Positions 33,497 through 44,620 of a DNA stretch of 63,973 nt are shown here, piece after piece. Origin of the DNA: Frankia sp. AgB1.9 (GTDB lineage Bacteria; Actinomycetota; Actinomycetes; Frankiales; Frankiaceae); contig NZ_JADWYX010000014.1 of assembly GCF_016786355.1 (NCBI RefSeq), positions 1-63,973 on the forward strand. Reading direction: 5' to 3'. Numbering within the stretch: the stretch's first letter is position 1; every line of letters starts with the position of its first letter. A model generated the notes under the pieces. The model saw nothing but the letters and a program-made list of their open reading frames with translations. It did not search any database and was not told the origin of the DNA. The position numbers and the translations under genes are program-made.

Positions 33497-34896
33497 CGCG
33501 TCTCCAGAGTTCTGCCGGTCGACGTTTCGGTTCGCACGCCCCGGCGAGACGTCCACCGGGCCCGGACCACTGTTCCCGTCTCACGCGCGGTGGTGAAGGT
33601 GATCCCGCCGCCGTAGCGGCGCAGCTCCCAGTCGAGCAGCCGCAGGCTGCCACGCGGGTCGTCGAGGGCATCCGCCGGCATGCCCGGACCGTCGTCGGTG
33701 ACGTCCAGCTCGACACCGGATGACGGTGCCTCGCCGACGACGGCAAGGGTGACCTCGACGCGCTCGGCGCCCGCCTTCAGCGCGTTGACGACGAGGTCGG
33801 CCAGCACCCGCCGGGCCAGCTGATGGTCGGTTCCACCCAGCACGAGGTCCGCGCCGGCGGCGAGCACACAGCGCGAGCGTTCCCCGTCCGGGAGGATCCG
33901 GGTGACGGCGTGCCAGAGGTCGGCCACGTCGGCGGCACGGGCCGTCGACCCCTCGGAGAGCATGGACAGCCGGGTCTCCTCGACCACCACCAGCAGGTCG
34001 CGGACCAGCGCCCGCACCTCGCTCGGATTCGGCGCCTGCGCCTCGACGGCCCTCGCCACCAGCCGAACCGCGTTCTTGGTGAGGCTGTGCAGATCCTGGG
34101 CGGCGCCCTTGCGCACCACGTCCTCGGCGTCACGCACGGTCTCCACAGCGGCCGTCAGGATCTGCTCGAAGCAGGTCCAGACGACCTGAAGCAGCAGCAT
34201 CACGCAGACGGCCGACACCCGCAGTACCCACGGGATCGCCGCGATCGCCGGCGTCCAGGGGACGCCGACGATGAGAGCCACCAGGATCGCCAGGAGGAGC
34301 GCCTGGAGGTGGCGCAGGACGACCAGCACCTTGGGCGGCGGTCCGACGCTGCGATCCGCGCCCATCACGACCGGCAGCGAGGGTGCGTACCAGCCTGCGT
34401 CGATCGTGGTGTTCAGCCCGACAAGCCACGCGAAACCGACCGCGGCGATGACCGCGACCGATCGGGTCGAGGGGGACAGCCCGGCCACCGGCCAGGGCCC
34501 GGCGAAGAGGAGACCTGCGCTTACCGACCCGAACGCCTCAAGTAGACCCGGTACGTCGAAGGTCGCCCGGCCTCGGGTCGCCGTGAGGTGGACAGCCACC
34601 GACTCCAGCCCAGGCAGCCGCTCCAACGCCTCGACCAGCGCCGGCCGCGCGTGCGCGTAGGACAGCAGGCAGCCCGCCGTCGCCAGGCTGAGCTGCGGCC
34701 CGGCGCGGGCGATTCCAGCGAGGGGCAGGCTCGCGGCGATGCCCCACATGACCGCGACGAAGCCGAGGCGGATCAGGGACGTCGTCCGGTGCTGCGCGTC
34801 GAGGGCCCGCACGGCGGTGGTCCAGACGACGTCCGGCCGAGACCGGTCCTCCCGGTCCCGGCCTGCGCCGAACTGGCCAGCCGCGATCAGCCGCAC
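33493..34896 (-). CDS. Sensor histidine kinase
   Basis: 467 aa from GTG 34896, which has GGAGGGAG about 8 bp upstream. The frame is open further upstream but lacks a signal. About six membrane helices form the N-terminal sensor. Then comes a dimerisation helix with DLHSLTKNAVRLV (probable phospho-His) and a GHKL ATPase domain: VLADLVVNALKAGA (N-box), DVTDDGPGMP (G1) and YGGGITFTTA. It is coupled to the response regulator gene, so this is a cognate pair. The signal is unknown. Confidence 0.75.
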   Translation of the reverse strand: MRLIAAGQFGAGRDREDRSRPDVVWTTAVRALDAQHRTTSLIRLGFVAVMWGIAASLPLAGIARAGPQLSLATAGCLLSYAHARPALVEALERLPGLESVAVHLTATRGRATFDVPGLLEAFGSVSAGLLFAGPWPVAGLSPSTRSVAVIAAVGFAWLVGLNTTIDAGWYAPSLPVVMGADRSVGPPPKVLVVLRHLQALLLAILVALIVGVPWTPAIAAIPWVLRVSAVCVMLLLQVVWTCFEQILTAAVETVRDAEDVVRKGAAQDLHSLTKNAVRLVARAVEAQAPNPSEVRALVRDLLVVVEETRLSMLSEGSTARAADVADLWHAVTRILPDGERSRCVLAAGADLVLGGTDHQLARRVLADLVVNALKAGAERVEVTLAVVGEAPSSGVELDVTDDGPGMPADALDDPRGSLRLLDWELRRYGGGITFTTARETGTVVRARWTSRRGVRTETSTGRTLETR

Positions 34897-35143
34897 GCCG
34901 TTCTCCCTCCCAACGCTGCCAGAAACGACGATGGCGGTCCGCCCGGCCCCGAGGACAGCAAAACTTCGCGTCACGCTGAACCGGTGACGGGCGGGAAGTC
35001 CGCGAGAGAGCCGAATCGAGCGGCCGAGCCGGCCTGCTCCCAGCCGTCCGTCTGCCGCCAGCAGGCGGAAATGTCTGATAGTTTCACGCGCCAGGCCGGC
35101 CCGCCCGGGCGGGACCGTCGCGGACGTCTCTGGTGAGGAACCC

Positions 35144-35653
35144 ATGGGCACTAACCAGCGATCGCAGGTCGAGATGACCGCCGAGGAGATCTCGGCCTTT
35201 CTGGCGGGGCAGCGCACGGCGACGCTGGTGACGCTGGGGCCGACCGGCCAACCGCACGCGGTCGCGATGTGGTTCGGCGTCCTCGACGGGGTGGTGTGGT
35301 TCGAGACCAAGGCGAGGGCGCAGAAGGCGCTCAACATCAGCCGGGACCCGCGGGTCACCGTCCTCGCGGAGGACGGCCTGACCTACGACGCGCTGCGCGG
35401 GGTCTCCCTGGAGGGCCGGGCCGAGATCGTGACGGACCCGGAGGCGCTCTGGGCCGTCGGCGTCAACGTCTGGGAGCGCTACAACGGCCCCTACACCGAC
35501 GAGGTCAAGCCGTTCGTGGAGGTCATGCTGCACAAGCGGGTCGCCGTACGTGTCGACGTCGAGCGCACCCGGTCCTGGGACCACCGCAAGCTCGGCATGA
35601 GCCCGATTCCCCTCGGCGGCACCACGGCGCCGGATCTCTCCCAGCCCTCCTGA
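35144..35653 (+). CDS. PPOX-class flavin/F420-type oxidoreductase family protein
   Basis: 169 aa. The pyridoxamine-5'-phosphate-oxidase-like split barrel is seen in FLAGQRTATLVTLGPTGQPHAVAMWF, DGVVWFETKARAQKALNISRDPRVTVLAEDG and SLEGRAEIV. Such single-domain proteins bind F420 or FMN and reduce small electrophiles. ATG 35144 has GAGGA upstream. Confidence 0.82.
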   Translation: MGTNQRSQVEMTAEEISAFLAGQRTATLVTLGPTGQPHAVAMWFGVLDGVVWFETKARAQKALNISRDPRVTVLAEDGLTYDALRGVSLEGRAEIVTDPEALWAVGVNVWERYNGPYTDEVKPFVEVMLHKRVAVRVDVERTRSWDHRKLGMSPIPLGGTTAPDLSQPS

Positions 35654-35678
35654 CGCCGGCCCAGCCGGAGTGCGGTGC

Positions 35679-37043
35679 TCACCAGGGAAGGGCGGCGCGG
35701 GTGAGCACGGCGCCGACGAGCTCGGTGTCGTCCGCCGTCGCCGGATCGAGCGCGGCCAGTACACGTGGGACGGCGCCGGCGAGGGGGCCGGCGGCCAGCT
35801 GGGTCAGCTCGGTGGCCCGGACGTCGGTCACCGGGGTGCCGGCTCCCCGCAGGTGCAGGACCCAGGCCGCGAGCACGGTCACGGCCGGCTCGGGCAGCCG
35901 GCCCTGCTCGCGCTCACGCCGCAGCACCGGCAGGATGCGGGCCGGTAGTTTCCGCGACCCGTCGGCGGCGATCTGCGCCAGCTCGTGGCGGATTCGCGGG
36001 TTGGCGAAACGGTCGAGCAGCGACTGGCGGTAGGCCGTGACGTCCTCGGCCGGCGGGGGAAGGTGCCGGGCGCACACGTCCCACCAGTCCCGCAGCCAGC
36101 CCCGGCAGACCGGGTCGGCCACGGCCTGGGCGACGGTCGGGTGGCCGCGCGCCGAGCCGGCGTAGGCCAGCAGCGAGTGAGCCCCGTTGAGCAGCCAGAG
36201 CTTGCGGTTCTCGAACGGCGTGACGTCGTCGGTGCGGACCGCCCCGGCGCTCTCCCAGGCAGGCCGGCCACCGGGAAACTCGCCCGCGAGGACCCATTCG
36301 GTGAAGGGCTCCGTCACCACCGGGCACCGGTCGATCAGCCCGGTGGCGGCGAGCACCGCGTCGCCGTCAGCGTCGGTCGGCCGGGGCGTGATCCGGTCCA
36401 CCACCGTGGAGACGACGCTGAGCTGCCCGGCCAGCCAGTCAGCCAGGCCGGGGTCGACGGCGGCGGCGATCTCGTGCAGTACCCCGGCCAGCAGGGTGCC
36501 GTTGCCGGGCAGGTTGTCGCAGGGCACCACCGTCAGCGGCCCCGCGTCCCGGGCCTGGCGGGCGAGCAGGCCGGCCACGACCCGGGCCGGCGCCGTGGTC
36601 ACCGGTGCCCGTGGGTCGGCCCGCAGCGCCGCGAGGTCGGAGCGCAGCCGGGTGTCGCGGGTGTCGAGCGAGCCGTCGGCGCCGCACAGGTATCCGGCCT
36701 CGGTCACGGTGAGCGTGACGACCCGGACGGCGGGTGAGCCGACCAGCTCCAGCCAGGTCTCGTGATCGGCGCCGGCGTGCGCCTGGGAGACCGAGCGGAC
36801 GAGGGCGAACTCGTCCCCGTCGGCGCCTCGGGTGGCGAGCGTGTAGAGGCAGTCCTGGGCCCGCAGCGCCGCGGCGGCGGCCGGGCGCCGGCCGGTGAAC
36901 GCGGCCACGCCCCAGTCGTCGGCGTCGCTGGCCCGGTCGGTGTACCAGGCCTGGTGCGCTCGGAAGAAGCTGCCCAGGCCGAGGTGCACGGCCCGGACCG
37001 GCCGAGCCGGCTCGGCCCGCCGCAGGGGCCGGCCCGCGCTCAC
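35679..37043 (-). CDS. uxuB: Fructuronate reductase (mannitol dehydrogenase family)
   Basis: 454 aa. N-terminal NAD-binding VHLGLGSFFRAHQAWYTD, then VTLTVTEAGYL, VVPCDNLPGNGTLL, VVDRITP, and the family motif FENRKLWLLNGAHSLLAY with the catalytic Lys. It reduces D-fructuronate to D-mannonate with NADH. GTG 37043 overlaps the uxaC stop as GTGA. Together with uxaC it is a transcription unit under the LacI-type operators at 38491-38559. Mannitol 2-dehydrogenase is the main alternative; the uxaC/uidA context favours UxuB. Confidence 0.85.
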   Translation of the reverse strand: MSAGRPLRRAEPARPVRAVHLGLGSFFRAHQAWYTDRASDADDWGVAAFTGRRPAAAAALRAQDCLYTLATRGADGDEFALVRSVSQAHAGADHETWLELVGSPAVRVVTLTVTEAGYLCGADGSLDTRDTRLRSDLAALRADPRAPVTTAPARVVAGLLARQARDAGPLTVVPCDNLPGNGTLLAGVLHEIAAAVDPGLADWLAGQLSVVSTVVDRITPRPTDADGDAVLAATGLIDRCPVVTEPFTEWVLAGEFPGGRPAWESAGAVRTDDVTPFENRKLWLLNGAHSLLAYAGSARGHPTVAQAVADPVCRGWLRDWWDVCARHLPPPAEDVTAYRQSLLDRFANPRIRHELAQIAADGSRKLPARILPVLRREREQGRLPEPAVTVLAAWVLHLRGAGTPVTDVRATELTQLAAGPLAGAVPRVLAALDPATADDTELVGAVLTRAALPW

Positions 37044-38467
37044 AGCTTGAACACCGCCCGCGGCCGGCCGGCCACCAGGTCGACGGCGATCTCGGTCGCC
37101 TCGTCCTCCTCGAGCCGGTGCTCGGCGACGAGGCGGGCCAGGTAGGAGCTGTCCAGGCGGCGTGACATGTCGTGACGGGCGGGGATCGAGCAGAAGGCCC
37201 GGGTGTCGTCGATGAAGCCCGACGTGCGGGTGAAGCCTGCCGTCTCGGTCGCGGCGGCCCGGAAGCGCAGCACGGCGTCCGGGGCGTCGAGGAACCACCA
37301 GGGCGCGCCGACGTAGACCGACGGGTAGAAGCCGGCCAGTGGCGCGAGCTCCCGGGAGAACACCGTCTCGTCGAGGGTGAAGAGCACCAGGTGCAGGTTC
37401 GGGTGCGTGCCGAACCGTTCCAGCAACGGCCGCAGGGCGTCGGTGTACTCGACGCGCAGGGGGATGTCGTGGCCGGTGTCCGGTCCGTAGGCCGCCGCGG
37501 TCGGGCCGTGGTGGTTGCGCCGGACGCCGGGGTGCAGGGTCATGACCAGCCCGTCGTCGCAGGACATCCGGGCCATCTCCATGATCATGTGCCGGCGCAG
37601 CGCCCGGCCCCCGGCCTCGGTCACGTCGCCGGCGAGCGCACCGCGGTAGAGGCGCTCGGCCTCGTGCGGCGCCAGTGGTTCGGTGCCGACGTCGTCGTGG
37701 CTGTGGTCGGCGGACGTCGCCCCGTGCTCGATGAAGTAGGCCCGGCGCCGCTCCATCGCCCGGACCCAGCCGGCGTAGCTGCCGGTGTCCTGGCCCGCGA
37801 CCTCGCCGAGGCGGCCCACGTCGGCGGCCCAGCTCGGCCGCGCGGCCTCCAGATAGCGGTCGGGCCGGAAGGCCGGCAGGACCCGGCCGCTGAAGCCCGG
37901 GTCGGCGGCCAGCCGGGCGTGCGCCGCCAGGTCGTCGCACGGGTCGTCGGTCGTGGCGAGAACGGAGATGCCGAACCGTTCGAACAGGGCTCGGGGCCGG
38001 TAGCCGTCCCTCGCCAGGCAGGCGGCGATCTGGTCGTAGATCGCGTCAGCGGTCCGGGCCGACGGGCGTCGCGTCACGCCGAAGATCTCGGTCAGCTCGG
38101 CTTCGAGCCAGTACCGCGTCGGCGTGCCGGCGAAGACGGGCCAGTGTTCGCACAGCCGGCCCCAGACCTGGCGGGACTCGTGCTCCGGCAGCGGCCCCCG
38201 CCCGACGCCGAGCTCCGCCAGCGGCACCCCATTGGCGTGCAGCAGGCGCGTCACGTAGTGGTCGGGCGTCACGAGCAGCGTCGCCGGGTCGGCGAACGGG
38301 ACGTCGTCCGCGAGCCAGCGGGGGTCGACGTGGCCGTGCGGCGACAGGATCGGCAGGCCGCGCACGGCGTCGTAGAGCCGCCGGGCGATGGCGCGGACCC
38401 GCGGTTCGGCCGGAAACAGCCGGTCGGGATGCCGAGCCAGGACGGGGGAGGCGGGCATGGCCGCCAT
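37040..38467 (-). CDS. uxaC: Glucuronate isomerase
   Basis: 475 aa, the expected length. Motifs: LPILSPHGHVDPRWLADD (metal ligand HxH), EIFGV, ISVLATTDDPCDDL, RRHMIMEMARMSCDDGLVMTLHPGVRRNHH and GAPWWFLDAPDAVLRFRA. It converts D-glucuronate to D-fructuronate. The start is ATG 38467 or 38458; both are weakly preceded by a ribosome site. It is the first gene of the uxaC-uxuB operon, divergent from the LarA-like gene. Confidence 0.92.
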   Translation of the reverse strand: MAAMPASPVLARHPDRLFPAEPRVRAIARRLYDAVRGLPILSPHGHVDPRWLADDVPFADPATLLVTPDHYVTRLLHANGVPLAELGVGRGPLPEHESRQVWGRLCEHWPVFAGTPTRYWLEAELTEIFGVTRRPSARTADAIYDQIAACLARDGYRPRALFERFGISVLATTDDPCDDLAAHARLAADPGFSGRVLPAFRPDRYLEAARPSWAADVGRLGEVAGQDTGSYAGWVRAMERRRAYFIEHGATSADHSHDDVGTEPLAPHEAERLYRGALAGDVTEAGGRALRRHMIMEMARMSCDDGLVMTLHPGVRRNHHGPTAAAYGPDTGHDIPLRVEYTDALRPLLERFGTHPNLHLVLFTLDETVFSRELAPLAGFYPSVYVGAPWWFLDAPDAVLRFRAAATETAGFTRTSGFIDDTRAFCSIPARHDMSRRLDSSYLARLVAEHRLEEDEATEIAVDLVAGRPRAVFKL

Positions 38468-38490
38468 CGTCGCCGGGCGCCGAGGCGGCC

Positions 38491-38513
38491 GGCAATCGGT
38501 TGCCACCAGTTGC
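38491..38513. promoter_or_regulatory. LacI-type operator A (uxaC / larA-like intergenic)
   Basis: GGCAATCGGTTGCC (38491-38504) extended to GTTGC at 38513. Its reverse complement agrees at 22 of 23 positions with the site upstream of uidA (41058-41080). It lies 24 bp before the uxaC start. Confidence 0.8.
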
Positions 38514-38541
38514 GCGGTCATCGAGACGCCTACCGGCCGCG

Positions 38542-38559
38542 CGGTTGCCATCTCTTGCC
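38542..38559. promoter_or_regulatory. LacI-type operator B, weaker
   Basis: CGGTTGCCATCTCTTGCC resembles the reverse complement of the left part of the uidA site (GGCAACTGATGGCAACCG), with two differences. The distance from operator A is about 50 bp, which would allow two-site binding. Confidence 0.5.
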
Positions 38560-38635
38560 GGGCGGTCCTTGTCCCAGCCGCGCCACCAGGCAGAGGGTAG
38601 AGGTGGTCATCGGCCGGACTGGAGAGGTGAGGCGC

Positions 38636-39925
38636 ATGCCCACGAGGTCCGCCCCTGCTCCTGGCTCGACGCGGCCGGCGGCGACCATCGGCGGCCCGCA
38701 TGACGTGCTGACCGAGCAGCGGGTGGCCGCGTTCATCCGCGACCAGCTCGCGGCCGAGGATCTCGACGGCCGCAGCGTCTGTGTCGTCATCCCGGACGGG
38801 ACCCGCAGCTGCCCGTTGCCGTCGCTGCTGTCGGCGGTGCACGGCGCGCTGGCCGGCCGGGCGAGCCGGCTGACCGCGCTGGTCGCCCTCGGAACCCACG
38901 CCGCGATGACGGCCACCGACCTGGCCCGCCATCTCGGCTACCCGCCCGGCGCCGCGGGCAGCCGCTATCCGGGCCTGACGATCCTCAACCACGCGTGGTG
39001 GGACCCGGCGGCCCTCGTCCCGGTCGGCACGATCCCGGCCGAGCGGGTCGCCGAGCTCTCCGAGGGCCGGCTGCGCCAGAGTGTCGACGTCCGGCTGAAC
39101 CGGGCCGTCGTCGAGCACGACGTCGCCCTCGTGGTCGGCCCGGTCTTCCCCCACGAGGTCGTGGGCTTCTCCGGGGGCAACAAGTACTTCGTCCCGGGCG
39201 TCGCCGGGCCCGAGGTCATCGACCTCTCCCACTGGCTCGGCGCACTGATCACCAGCGCGGACATCATCGGCCGGCCGGGTGTCACCCCCGTGCGGGCGCT
39301 GATCGACGAGGCGGCCGCGCTGATCCCCGCCACGACGCTGGCCCTGTGCGTCGTGGCGGAGTCGGGCAGCGGCGCCCTGCACGCGGCCTCGTTCGGCGAG
39401 CCGCGGGCGGCGTGGTCGGCGGCCGCGGAGATCTCGGCGCGGACCCATGTCCGGTACCTCGACCGGCCGGTGCGCCGGGTGCTGTCGGTCGTTCCGGCGA
39501 AGTACGCGGACATCTGGACCGCGGCCAAGGGCTTCTACAAGGTCGAACCGGTCGTCGCCGACGGCGGCGAGGTGATCCTCTACGCCCCGCACATCACCGA
39601 GTTCGCCGGTACGCACCCCGAGATCCTGGACATCGGCTACCACTGCCGCGACTACTTCGTGCGGCAGTGGGACCGGTTCAGGGACGTCCCCTGGGGCGTG
39701 CTCGCGCACTCGACCCACCTGCGCGGCGCCGGCACCTATGACGAGCGGGTGGGCGAGCGCTGCCGGGTGCGGGTGACGCTGGCGACGGGCATCCCCGCGG
39801 ACGCCGCCCGCGCGGTGAACCTCGGCTACCTGGACCCGGCGGAGGTGGACATCGGCGCGTGCCAGGCCGACCCCGAGACGCTCGTCGTCCCCGACGCCGG
39901 CGAGATCCTCTTCCGGCTGCGCTGA
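38636..39925 (+). CDS. LarA-like nickel-pincer racemase/epimerase family protein
   Basis: 429 aa from ATG 38636 (GGAGAGGTGAGG upstream). Family motifs: VVIPDGTRSCP, LVALGTHAAMTA, GPVFPHEVVGFSGGNKYFVPGVAGPEVID and the Lys/His-rich YAPHITEF part. LarA-type proteins use a nickel-pincer nucleotide cofactor and have many substrates beyond lactate. No larB/larC/larE genes are seen. In a hexuronate cluster it may epimerise a sugar acid; this is inference. Its end overlaps the convergent lacI end by 100 bp. Confidence 0.7.
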   Translation: MPTRSAPAPGSTRPAATIGGPHDVLTEQRVAAFIRDQLAAEDLDGRSVCVVIPDGTRSCPLPSLLSAVHGALAGRASRLTALVALGTHAAMTATDLARHLGYPPGAAGSRYPGLTILNHAWWDPAALVPVGTIPAERVAELSEGRLRQSVDVRLNRAVVEHDVALVVGPVFPHEVVGFSGGNKYFVPGVAGPEVIDLSHWLGALITSADIIGRPGVTPVRALIDEAAALIPATTLALCVVAESGSGALHAASFGEPRAAWSAAAEISARTHVRYLDRPVRRVLSVVPAKYADIWTAAKGFYKVEPVVADGGEVILYAPHITEFAGTHPEILDIGYHCRDYFVRQWDRFRDVPWGVLAHSTHLRGAGTYDERVGERCRVRVTLATGIPADAARAVNLGYLDPAEVDIGACQADPETLVVPDAGEILFRLR

Positions 39926-40941
39926 GCGGTCGAGCCGCGCACCACCAGGCGAACCGGCAGGACGGCGGGCTCACCGGTCCGGCCGCGCCGGCCCTCGATC
40001 ATCGCGAGCAGGTGCCGGGTCGCCGTCGCGCCCTGGGTGTGCAGGGGCGCGGCCACCGTCGTCAGGCCCGGCGTGACGAGCTCGGCGGCGACGATGTTGT
40101 CGAATCCCACGACGCTGACCTGCCGGGGGACGTGGAGGCCGCCGGCCGTCAGGCCCCGGATCAGCCCGATGGCCAGCTGGTCGTTGTAGGCGATCACCGC
40201 GGAGGCGGGCTGCGCGCGTAGCTGCCCGGCCGCCTGCAGGCCGCCGGGCACGTCCGGCGAGAACGGCCCGATCCGGCGGACCTGGAGATCGTGCTCCGCC
40301 GCCGCCTCGCGCAGCGACTGCCAGCGCATCCCGTCGGCCCAGGACGCCGCCGGGCCGGCGACATAGATGATCTGCTGGTGGCCGAGGCCGCCGAGATGCG
40401 CCACGGCGTCGCGGGCGCCGCGCGCGTTGTCCGTCACCAGGCAGGGGACGTCGACAACCGCCCGGTTCAGCACCACGACGGGCTTCTGCTTGGAGATCAT
40501 GCGGATCGCCGAGTCCGACATCCGGGAGCCGGCCAGGACGACGCCGTCGACCGCGGGCACCGTGCGATCGAGGGCCGCCCGTTCGAGCCGGTCGGACTCC
40601 TGTGCGTCCGCCAGGACCACGGTGTAGCCGGCTTCCCCGGCCGCCGTCTGGGCGCCGCGGACGATCTGGGTGAAGAACGGGTTGCCGATGTCCGGGACCA
40701 CGATCGCGATCATCCTGGTACGGGCGGTCGACAGCGCACGGGCCAGCGGGTTCGTCCGGTAGCCGAGGTCGCGGGCGACCCGCCGGATGCGCTCCGCCGT
40801 GGCCGCGTTGACCCGTCCCGGCCGGGAGAAGGCACGGGAGACGGTCGACGGCGCGACCCCGGCCTGCCGGGCCACGTCGTAGATCGTGACTGGCCGCGAT
40901 CCCGGCGACGTGATCGGAGGCGACGTGTTCGGATCTGCCAT
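39826..40941 (-). CDS. LacI-family transcriptional regulator of the hexuronide cluster
   Basis: 371 aa. The N-terminal helix-turn-helix and hinge (VTIYDVARQAGVAPSTVSRAF, then RIRRVARDLGYRTNPLARALS) and the periplasmic-binding-like domain (IAIVVPDIGNPFFTQI, VVGFDNIVAAELVTPGLTTV) are complete. A normal LacI end (VRGSTAQ) is followed by ~25 extra residues that overlap the larA-like gene. It probably binds GGCAACCGATTGCC sites at 38491 and 41058 and is released by a hexuronate pathway intermediate. Confidence 0.88.
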   Translation of the reverse strand: MADPNTSPPITSPGSRPVTIYDVARQAGVAPSTVSRAFSRPGRVNAATAERIRRVARDLGYRTNPLARALSTARTRMIAIVVPDIGNPFFTQIVRGAQTAAGEAGYTVVLADAQESDRLERAALDRTVPAVDGVVLAGSRMSDSAIRMISKQKPVVVLNRAVVDVPCLVTDNARGARDAVAHLGGLGHQQIIYVAGPAASWADGMRWQSLREAAAEHDLQVRRIGPFSPDVPGGLQAAGQLRAQPASAVIAYNDQLAIGLIRGLTAGGLHVPRQVSVVGFDNIVAAELVTPGLTTVAAPLHTQGATATRHLLAMIEGRRGRTGEPAVLPVRLVVRGSTAQRSRKRISPASGTTSVSGSAWHAPMSTSAGSR

Positions 40942-41057
40942 CCGCTGGGCTCCTTCGGCTGGACCTCGGCGCGGCAACGCTAGGCGCGGGCGACGACCGC
41001 GGCAACCGTCGTCGTCGAGCTCGGCGCCGGGAGGCGGGTACACCACCGCGGGAGAGG

Positions 41058-43027
<1,970 letters not shown>

Positions 43028-43045
43028 CCGACGCCCCGGCCCCGC

Positions 43046-44425
43046 TCACCACGGCAGCGGCGCCGGCGGCTGCGGGATCAGCCCGCCGCGGGCCTCGATC
43101 GCGTCGCGCAGGAACCCGTGCGAGGCGTCCATGAGCGCGAGCCGCCGGGCGGCGTCGGCGAGCAGCCGGCCGTCGCGCTTGAGGATCCGCCCGGCCACCA
43201 TGACCGTGTCGACGTTGCCGGCGTGGGCGTGCAGCACGAGCGCCGAGACCGGGTCGTTGACGGGAATCATGTTCGGCGCGTCGCCGCGCACGACGATGAG
43301 GTCCGCCTCCTTGCCCGGGGTGAGCGTGCCGATCCGTGAGCCGAGACCGAGCGCCTCGGCCCCGTTGACCGTCGCGCCCTCCAGGTGCGAGAGCGTCGAC
43401 GGGCCGATGTCGTCCGGGCCGTGCCGCCGGTCGAGCTCACGGTCGTTGCGCAGCATTCGTTCGGTCTGCAGCGCGAGCCGGACCTGCGGGAACAGGTCGC
43501 CGGAGTTGTTGGAGATGACGTCGCAGCCGAAGGTGCACCGCCCGCCGAGCGCCATGAACCGGCCGTGGACCGGATGCCCCATGCCCATCTGCATCTCGGT
43601 CTCGGGCGTCGTGGAGATCGCGCCACCGGTGTCCAGGACGCGGCGCAGCTCGTCGTCGGTCGTCTGGTTCATGTGCACCCAGACGAGGTCCGGGCCGAGC
43701 AGACCGGCCTCGTCGAGGAAGCCGACCTCGCTGACCGGGGTCGGGAACATCACGGCGTTGGCGTGCAGCGTGATCGGCAGACCGAGGTCACGGGAGACCG
43801 CGACCTCCTCGGTCACCCGTTCGATGCCCGCGACGAGCACGTCCGAGAGGCTGATGCCCATCGTGACCAGGGCGCTGTCGCTCTTCAGCTCACCGTGCCG
43901 GAGCCCGCGGGCATGGTCGATCCGCTGGGCGAGCGTGCTGAAATGGATGTCTGGCACCGGCACGTCGTTGAGCCCGAGCGCGAAGATCGACCGGATGCCC
44001 GCGTCCCTGGTCCCGTTGAGCGCGGCGTCCGCGTGTTCGGGTGTATTGATGCAGTGGCTGAAATCGAGCACCGTGGTGATGCCGGCGTCAACCGCCTCCA
44101 ACATTCCCAGATAGTTTCCGACGTACATGTCCTCCGGCCGGTAGCAGGCCGCGGCGGTGAACCGCACCGAGCGGATGTAGTCCTTCAACGACCAGTCGTG
44201 CGTCACGCCGCGAAGCTGCGTCTGCCAGACGTGGCGGTGGGTGTCGACCATGCCCGGCAGCACGAGGCAGCGGTCGGCTTCGACGACGTCGGCGTCGGCC
44301 GCCGCGAGATCCGGCGCCACGGCGGCGATGAGCCCGTCCTCGACGAGGACGTCCGCGCGCAGCGGCGCCGCGCCGCGCTCCATCGTCAGCACCGTTCCAC
44401 CACGGACGAGTACCCGCTCGGGCAT
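43046..44425 (-). CDS. Amidohydrolase, TRZ/ATZ (cytosine deaminase-like) type
   Basis: 459 aa from ATG 44425 (GGAGAT upstream). LVLPGMVDTHRHVWQTQLRG gives the HxH metal site; ITLHANAV, LVWVHMNQTTDDEL and TFGCDVISNNSGDLF follow. The C-terminal part has EALGLGSRIGTLTPGKEADLIVVRG. Family members deaminate or dechlorinate triazines, guanine and related heterocycles; the substrate is unknown. It is divergent from a LysR gene, which probably regulates it. Confidence 0.82.
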   Translation of the reverse strand: MPERVLVRGGTVLTMERGAAPLRADVLVEDGLIAAVAPDLAAADADVVEADRCLVLPGMVDTHRHVWQTQLRGVTHDWSLKDYIRSVRFTAAACYRPEDMYVGNYLGMLEAVDAGITTVLDFSHCINTPEHADAALNGTRDAGIRSIFALGLNDVPVPDIHFSTLAQRIDHARGLRHGELKSDSALVTMGISLSDVLVAGIERVTEEVAVSRDLGLPITLHANAVMFPTPVSEVGFLDEAGLLGPDLVWVHMNQTTDDELRRVLDTGGAISTTPETEMQMGMGHPVHGRFMALGGRCTFGCDVISNNSGDLFPQVRLALQTERMLRNDRELDRRHGPDDIGPSTLSHLEGATVNGAEALGLGSRIGTLTPGKEADLIVVRGDAPNMIPVNDPVSALVLHAHAGNVDTVMVAGRILKRDGRLLADAARRLALMDASHGFLRDAIEARGGLIPQPPAPLPW

Positions 44426-44620
44426 GAAATCTCCAGGTTCGCCGGTAATCGGACATCTTGCGGCCGGCGAACAGCGTCGCATCCAACCAGGTGGTCACGT
44501 CCAATACAGAATCCGGCGGGATTGATAGGCGGCCGCTTATTCGCCCCCACCTTCCGGTAGTTGTTTCCTCGTTTACACGGCCGTCACCCCTTGGTGGAGA
44601 GCCGCGGCCACACTCGGTGT

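Noticed and set aside
37172..39925. Very long plus-strand frame (917 aa) across uxaC
   Set aside because: Its first part is the antisense of uxaC in GC-rich codons; only the part from 38636 (LarA-like) has family motifs.
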